Below are positions 7,427-10,429 of a stretch of 10,429 nucleotides of DNA, piece after piece. The notes under the pieces are model-generated. The model saw only the letters and a program-made list of their open reading frames with translations. It had not been told where the DNA came from and ran no database searches. The stretch is from NCBI GenBank assembly GCA_013003465.1, contig JABDIZ010000328.1, forward strand, positions 1-10,429, in the 5' to 3' direction. Position 1 is the stretch's first letter, and each line of letters opens with the position of its first letter. Position numbers and translations under genes: made by a program. Origin of the DNA: Rhodothermaceae bacterium (GTDB lineage Bacteria; Bacteroidota; Rhodothermia; Rhodothermales; Rubricoccaceae).

Positions 7427-7903
7427 ATGAATGGCTCCTTCCGAACGGTCCCCGGTTGCGTCGCGCTGATCCTGTTAGCCAGCACGGCAACGAGTGCACA
7501 GCAGCCCGAGCCGTGGGTGCCAGAGATCGGCACACGCCAGTTCTTCGCCGTGCTGGTGGAGGATGTGGAGCAGTCAGCCGACTGGTACAGGCGAGCGTTC
7601 GGGCTGACGGAGCATGACCGCTGGACCGCTGACGACAGCACGGCGCGCATCATCAACCTGATGAACGAGCACCTGTTCGTCGAGCTTATCTGGAGGACTG
7701 ATGCCCCGGACGTAGACCGCAGCCTCGGGATTTTCAAGGTCGGCTTCTGGGTACCGGACGTGGATGCCATCGCCGACCGTGTAGAGGCAGCAACGGGAGA
7801 GCGCCCCCCCGCGCTCGACGTTCCGGCCCACACCCTGCGCCTGATCCAACTCCGCGACCCCGATGGGAACATCATCCAGCTCTCGGAGGCGCTGGGCGAC
7901 TAG
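7427..7903 (+). CDS. Exported VOC-superfamily (glyoxalase-fold) protein
   Basis: This 158-residue protein has a likely Sec signal peptide: Arg6, a hydrophobic stretch at about 10-22 and cleavage near TSA-QQ at 24/25. A single VOC domain (about 34-156) follows, with paired beta-alpha-beta-beta-beta modules. Family landmarks are FFAVLVEDVEQSADWYRRAFGL near the start (from about residue 39), VGFWVPDVDAIADRV at the second module, and RDPDGNIIQLSE near the end. VOC enzymes usually bind a divalent metal through His/Glu ligands at the first strand of each module and near the C-terminus. Here the C-terminal Glu is kept, but the usual His positions read Gln/Phe and Lys, so metal binding is doubtful. 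Activity could be isomerase, lyase, dioxygenase-like or ligand binding only. It starts 9 nt after permease 3 without a Shine-Dalgarno and is probably co-transcribed with the permeases. Confidence 0.85.
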   Translation: MNGSFRTVPGCVALILLASTATSAQQPEPWVPEIGTRQFFAVLVEDVEQSADWYRRAFGLTEHDRWTADDSTARIINLMNEHLFVELIWRTDAPDVDRSLGIFKVGFWVPDVDAIADRVEAATGERPPALDVPAHTLRLIQLRDPDGNIIQLSEALGD

Positions 7904-7943
7904 GGCCTTCTCGATTCCACACCCCTCACGTTTCGCTATCACC

Positions 7944-8852
7944 ATGCCCGCCTTCCATCGCACGGTCCCGACGCCTCTTGGAGTCGCGACGCTCCTTGCG
8001 CTCCTGATGTGCTCTGCCCACCACGCCGTGGCCCAGCCGCACCCTTATCAGATGACAGAGACGCTGGAGCAGCCGCTGCTTTTCGCTCCGGGCATCGTCA
8101 GCACCGACGCCATCGAGTACGGCCCCACGTTCTCGCCGGATGGGCGCACGCTCTACTTCACCCGGCGCGCTTCGTGGCGGGATACGCCCGCCCTTTACGT
8201 CTCCCACTTTGAAGGCGGAGCCTGGCAAAAACCGACCGTTCTTCCGTTCTCGGGCCAGTACAGCGACGAATATCCCTCGTTCGACGGCAACCGGCTCTAC
8301 TTCGCCTCGAAACGGCCTATCGACGACTCAGGCGAACGCTCACACAACGACCTCTGGGTTGTCGAACGAACCGAAGGCGGATGGGGTACGCCCCAGCACC
8401 TGCCGCCGCCCGTAAACAGCGACGGCATCGACAGCCATCCCCACACGACCGAGAAGGGCGAGCTCTACTTTCACTCGAACAGAACGGGCGGACCTGGAGG
8501 CGTCGATATCTATCGGGCCGAGTTGGTCGACGGACACTATACCGAGCCCATGGTGATGCCCTTCAACAGCGAGGCTACGGATGGTGAGGCGATCCTAGAC
8601 CCCCAGGAGCGCTTCATCATCTTCTACTCGGAGCGCGAAGGGACCAAGGGAAACGGCGACCTGTTCATCGTCTACAAAGAAGATGGGGCGTGGTCGTCCG
8701 TCGCCAACTTGGGAGCTACGATCAACACAGCGGACTACGAATGGACACCGGCCCTTTCGCCTGATGGTCGTTATCTCTTTTATGCCCACCTGGCGGGCAA
8801 CGACTCAGACCTCTACCAGGTGGAGCTGAGCCGCTTGTTGAACCAGCCCTGA
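7944..8852 (+). CDS. Exported PD40/TolB-like beta-propeller protein
   Basis: This 302-residue protein begins with a signal peptide (hydrophobic stretch about 13-24, probable cleavage at AVA-QP, 30/31). At least five PD40/WD40-like blades follow: PTFSPDGRTLYFTRR (61-75), YPSFDGNRLYFASKR (110-124), SHPHTTEKGELYFHSNR (164-180), a weaker one at 213-231, and PALSPDGRYLFYAHLAG (269-285). They are spaced about 50 residues apart. Such repeats form the beta-propeller of TolB and of many periplasmic or surface proteins of Bacteroidota, usually acting in binding rather than catalysis; I see no catalytic motif. Cys23 does not sit in a convincing lipobox (LLMC), so a soluble periplasmic form is more likely than a lipoprotein. 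ATG 7944 is preferred over the in-frame ATG 7863, which would overlap the VOC gene and hide the signal peptide. The gap from the VOC gene is 40 nt, compatible with the same operon. Confidence 0.85.
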   Translation: MPAFHRTVPTPLGVATLLALLMCSAHHAVAQPHPYQMTETLEQPLLFAPGIVSTDAIEYGPTFSPDGRTLYFTRRASWRDTPALYVSHFEGGAWQKPTVLPFSGQYSDEYPSFDGNRLYFASKRPIDDSGERSHNDLWVVERTEGGWGTPQHLPPPVNSDGIDSHPHTTEKGELYFHSNRTGGPGGVDIYRAELVDGHYTEPMVMPFNSEATDGEAILDPQERFIIFYSEREGTKGNGDLFIVYKEDGAWSSVANLGATINTADYEWTPALSPDGRYLFYAHLAGNDSDLYQVELSRLLNQP

Positions 8853-8872
8853 TCGCTTGCGACGAGATCGGC

Positions 8873-8888
8873 TGCGCGCCAGCGCACA
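8873..8888 (+). promoter_or_regulatory. Palindromic operator-like box 3 (serine hydrolase gene)
   Basis: TGCGCGCCAGCGCACA fits TGnGCGCnnGCGCnCA, the palindrome found twice before the permease operon. It starts 20 nt after the propeller gene's stop and 152 nt before ATG 9025. A second copy follows at a 21-bp offset, the same spacing as at 89/110. The centre bases differ from the left pair, so the invariant positions are the palindrome arms. Confidence 0.55.
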
Positions 8889-8893
8889 TACAG

Positions 8894-8909
8894 TGGGCGC
8901 ACGCGCACA
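8894..8909 (+). promoter_or_regulatory. Palindromic operator-like box 4 (serine hydrolase gene)
   Basis: TGGGCGCACGCGCACA shares all 13 invariant positions (TG, GCGC, GCGCACA) with the other three boxes while its three variable positions differ. A weaker copy, TGAGCGCACGCAGCCA, occurs at 8946-8961, 52 bp downstream (about five helical turns), with two mismatches in the second GCGC. This could be a third, low-affinity site. Confidence 0.55.
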
Positions 8910-8963
8910 CCCCTCGACGGGCCGATGCGCCCGGACGCGTCATTTTGAGCGCACGCAGCCAGC

Positions 8964-8979
8964 GGCATATGGCTTGCGC
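8964..8979 (+). promoter_or_regulatory. Conserved leader element GGCATATnGCTTGCGC, copy 2
   Basis: GGCATATGGCTTGCGC differs at one base from 190-205. It ends 21 nt before GTG 9001 and 45 nt before ATG 9025. A shorter relative, ATCGCTTGCG, also occurs at 8852-8861, just before box 3. The function is unknown; it may mark a promoter or another regulator contact. Confidence 0.35.
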
Positions 8980-8986
8980 AGGCAAC

Positions 8987-8992
8987 GAGGAG
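8987..8992 (+). promoter_or_regulatory. Shine-Dalgarno-like GAGGAG before an alternative GTG start
   Basis: GAGGAG lies 8 nt before GTG 9001, which is in frame with ATG 9025 and would add eight residues (LSLSPLA region) before the signal peptide. No other gene in the window has such a motif at the right distance, so this is either a genuine exception or chance. It is 32 nt from ATG 9025, too far to serve that start. Confidence 0.35.
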
Positions 8993-9024
8993 TCACACCT
9001 GTGCTCTCGCTCTCCCCTCTCGCC

Positions 9025-10429
9025 ATGACACGCTTGGTCGTCTCCGCCCTGCTGCTCGCCTTACTGCTCGGCCTCGGCAGCCAAACCAGCATGGTCTATG
9101 CTGGAAGCCAGCCCCTCACGAGCCTCGGCGAGGATACGACCGTTGATCATGCGAGCGACTCGACGCGCCTCGACGACTGCGATCGGGTGCGACGACTCCC
9201 GCCCAATGCCATCGGCGCCCAAGCCAACGCGTTCTTTGCCGCCGTCTGCACCTCCGACCCGGCGGTCCACCGCGCCTTTGTCGCGACGGCAATCAGCCCT
9301 GAGCTGAAAGCCAAGGTGTCGGAGAATCAACTCGTCGCGATGCTGGAACGGCTCCACAACGATCTGGGCGACGCGGAGATCTTGGAGGTGGAACTACGCA
9401 GCCCGTACCAGGGATCGTTTGTCGCGCGCCACCCCGATGGCGGAGGGCCGCCGCTTCGGCTGACGCTCACGCTCGACGAGGCCGAGCCCCACTCCATCCT
9501 CGGCTTCGACGTAGCACCTGCCGGGCAGAGTGATGGCCGCCAGTTCGGCAGCCTCGACGAGGTCAAGGCCTTTCTGAAACAGGCAGAGGCCGACGAGGCC
9601 TTCTCCGGCGTCGTGCTCGTGGCACGGCACGGCGAGGTGATCTTTAGCGAAGCCTATGGCTGGGCAAACAAAGCCGAGGGCGAGCGCAACACGCTCGACA
9701 CGCGCTTCAACATCGGCTCGCTCAACAAGCTCATCACCGGCGTCGCCGTCCTCAAGCTCGCCGAGATGGGCAAGCTCGACCTCGATGCCCCCATCGGTAC
9801 CTACCTCGACGGGTTCCCCGACGAGGTCGCAGATCGGGTGACGGTGCGGCATCTGCTCCAGCACCGCTCCGGGTGGGGGCACTACTGGGAGCACCCCGAG
9901 TACCTCGCACGGCGCACGGAACTCCGCGAACTCGACGACTACCTCGCGTTCATCCGGGACATCCCTCTGGAGTTTGAGCCGGGCGCGCAGTGGCAGTACA
10001 GCAACGTAGGCTACGAGGTCCTCGGCGGGATCATCGAGGTGGTATCAGGCCAGTCGTACTACGACTTCGTGCGGGAGCACGTCTACGCACCCGCCGGAAT
10101 GGAGAATACCGACTCGTACTGGCGGGACGCGCCAAACCTCGCCGTGCCGTATACGCAGCAGCACAGGCCGGGCTACGCTGAGCCGCTGCCCGACGGTCTC
10201 GGCCCACGCGGGACGCCTGCAGGCGGCGGCTATGCAACAGCCGAAGACCTGCTCCGCTTCGAGCAGGCTCTCCTCGACCATCGCCTCCTGAGCCCTGCGA
10301 TGACGCGCCTCTTCATGGCCGCCTACGACCCCGATAGGCAACCCGACACTGGCTTCGGTCGAGCAGGAGGGGCACCGGGCCTCAACTCGACGTGGGAATC
10401 CGATTTCGCGTCGGGCCACACGGTGCTCG
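9025..10429 (+). CDS. Exported serine hydrolase, beta-lactamase/PBP-like family (partial, 3' end outside window)
   Basis: The reading frame is open from ATG 9025 to the window edge (468 codons, no stop). A signal peptide is visible (Arg3, hydrophobic 4-18, cleavage near VYA-GS, 26/27). Residues about 60-165 form an extra N-terminal region, possibly NTF2/SnoaL- or DUF3887-like. The beta-lactamase-fold domain starts near 175. SxxK is S232-L-N-K235 (nucleophile Ser232, base Lys235) and the second motif is Y325-S-N327. The third-motif region reads GRAGGAPG at 445-452, where relatives usually have an HGG-type sequence, so His is replaced by Arg446. The family includes class C beta-lactamases, DD-peptidases and esterases; periplasmic hydrolysis of a peptide, ester or amide is expected, substrate unknown. 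ATG 9025 gives the more typical signal peptide and a start context (CGCCATG) like the neighbours; GTG 9001 with its Shine-Dalgarno is the alternative. Paired boxes upstream suggest its own promoter. Confidence 0.87.
   Translation, partial: MTRLVVSALLLALLLGLGSQTSMVYAGSQPLTSLGEDTTVDHASDSTRLDDCDRVRRLPPNAIGAQANAFFAAVCTSDPAVHRAFVATAISPELKAKVSENQLVAMLERLHNDLGDAEILEVELRSPYQGSFVARHPDGGGPPLRLTLTLDEAEPHSILGFDVAPAGQSDGRQFGSLDEVKAFLKQAEADEAFSGVVLVARHGEVIFSEAYGWANKAEGERNTLDTRFNIGSLNKLITGVAVLKLAEMGKLDLDAPIGTYLDGFPDEVADRVTVRHLLQHRSGWGHYWEHPEYLARRTELRELDDYLAFIRDIPLEFEPGAQWQYSNVGYEVLGGIIEVVSGQSYYDFVREHVYAPAGMENTDSYWRDAPNLAVPYTQQHRPGYAEPLPDGLGPRGTPAGGGYATAEDLLRFEQALLDHRLLSPAMTRLFMAAYDPDRQPDTGFGRAGGAPGLNSTWESDFASGHTVL

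Noticed and set aside
8001..8015. Lipoprotein signal (LLMC at residues 20-23) in the propeller protein.
   Set aside because: Met at the position before Cys is atypical for a lipobox, and a clear AVA-Q signal peptidase I site follows seven residues later.
8853..8910. Rho-independent terminator after the propeller gene, using the GC-rich repeats as stems.
   Set aside because: No T run follows, and the palindromes have only 2-4 nt between arms, too tight for a good RNA hairpin. The matching pair at 89-125 in a leader points to DNA-level sites.
8940..8947. TCATTTTG as a Bacteroidota-type -7 promoter element (TAnnTTTG with one mismatch).
   Set aside because: There is no TTG at the expected upstream distance and nothing equivalent in the first leader, so I cannot support a promoter here.
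8969..9028. A 19-codon open frame whose stop overlaps ATG 9025 as ATGA, suggesting translational coupling.
   Set aside because: There is no recognisable protein or ribosome binding site for it, and its start lies within the shared GGCATAT element; chance is the simpler explanation.

Overview
The window looks like a stretch of a GC-rich (roughly two-thirds G+C by eye) chromosome from the Bacteroidota/Rhodothermota side of the tree. I infer this from the permease protein style (N-termini of the MLKNYLTIALRQLRRQ type, the GLAVGLACCL first membrane segment, a C-terminus ending DPVKALRYE) and from starts without a Shine-Dalgarno sequence, combined with high G+C. A Rhodothermia-like organism is my best guess, but nothing in the window proves the taxon. 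Every supported gene is on the + strand.

Layout: 1-235 is a gene-free leader with two palindromic operator-like boxes. Three tandem large FtsX/MacB-type ABC permeases follow (236-2608, 2621-5011, 5024-7417), separated by only 12 nt each. Nine nt later comes a small exported VOC (glyoxalase-fold) protein (7427-7903), and 40 nt after that an exported beta-propeller protein of the PD40/TolB-like kind (7944-8852). These five genes look like one operon. A second leader (8853-9024) carries the same paired boxes. It precedes a serine hydrolase of the beta-lactamase/PBP-like family (9025 onward), which runs off the right edge of the window.

How they may work together: the three permeases each carry two FtsX halves and eight predicted membrane segments, but no ATPase is encoded here, so they need a partner from elsewhere. 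Everything downstream of them appears to be exported. The 16-bp palindrome TGnGCGCnnGCGCACA occurs four times, always in pairs 21 bp apart, once before the permease operon and once before the hydrolase gene. This suggests that one dimeric regulator controls both units; that is inference.

The other notable structure is at the DNA level. The permeases are diverged paralogues, yet they share sharply bounded near-identical tracts: 98 nt spanning both gene junctions, and 89 nt near the 3' ends of permeases 2 and 3. This pattern fits gene conversion or duplication of a roughly 2.4-kb cassette.

I saw no rRNA, tRNA, CRISPR array, insertion sequence or convincing Rho-independent terminator.
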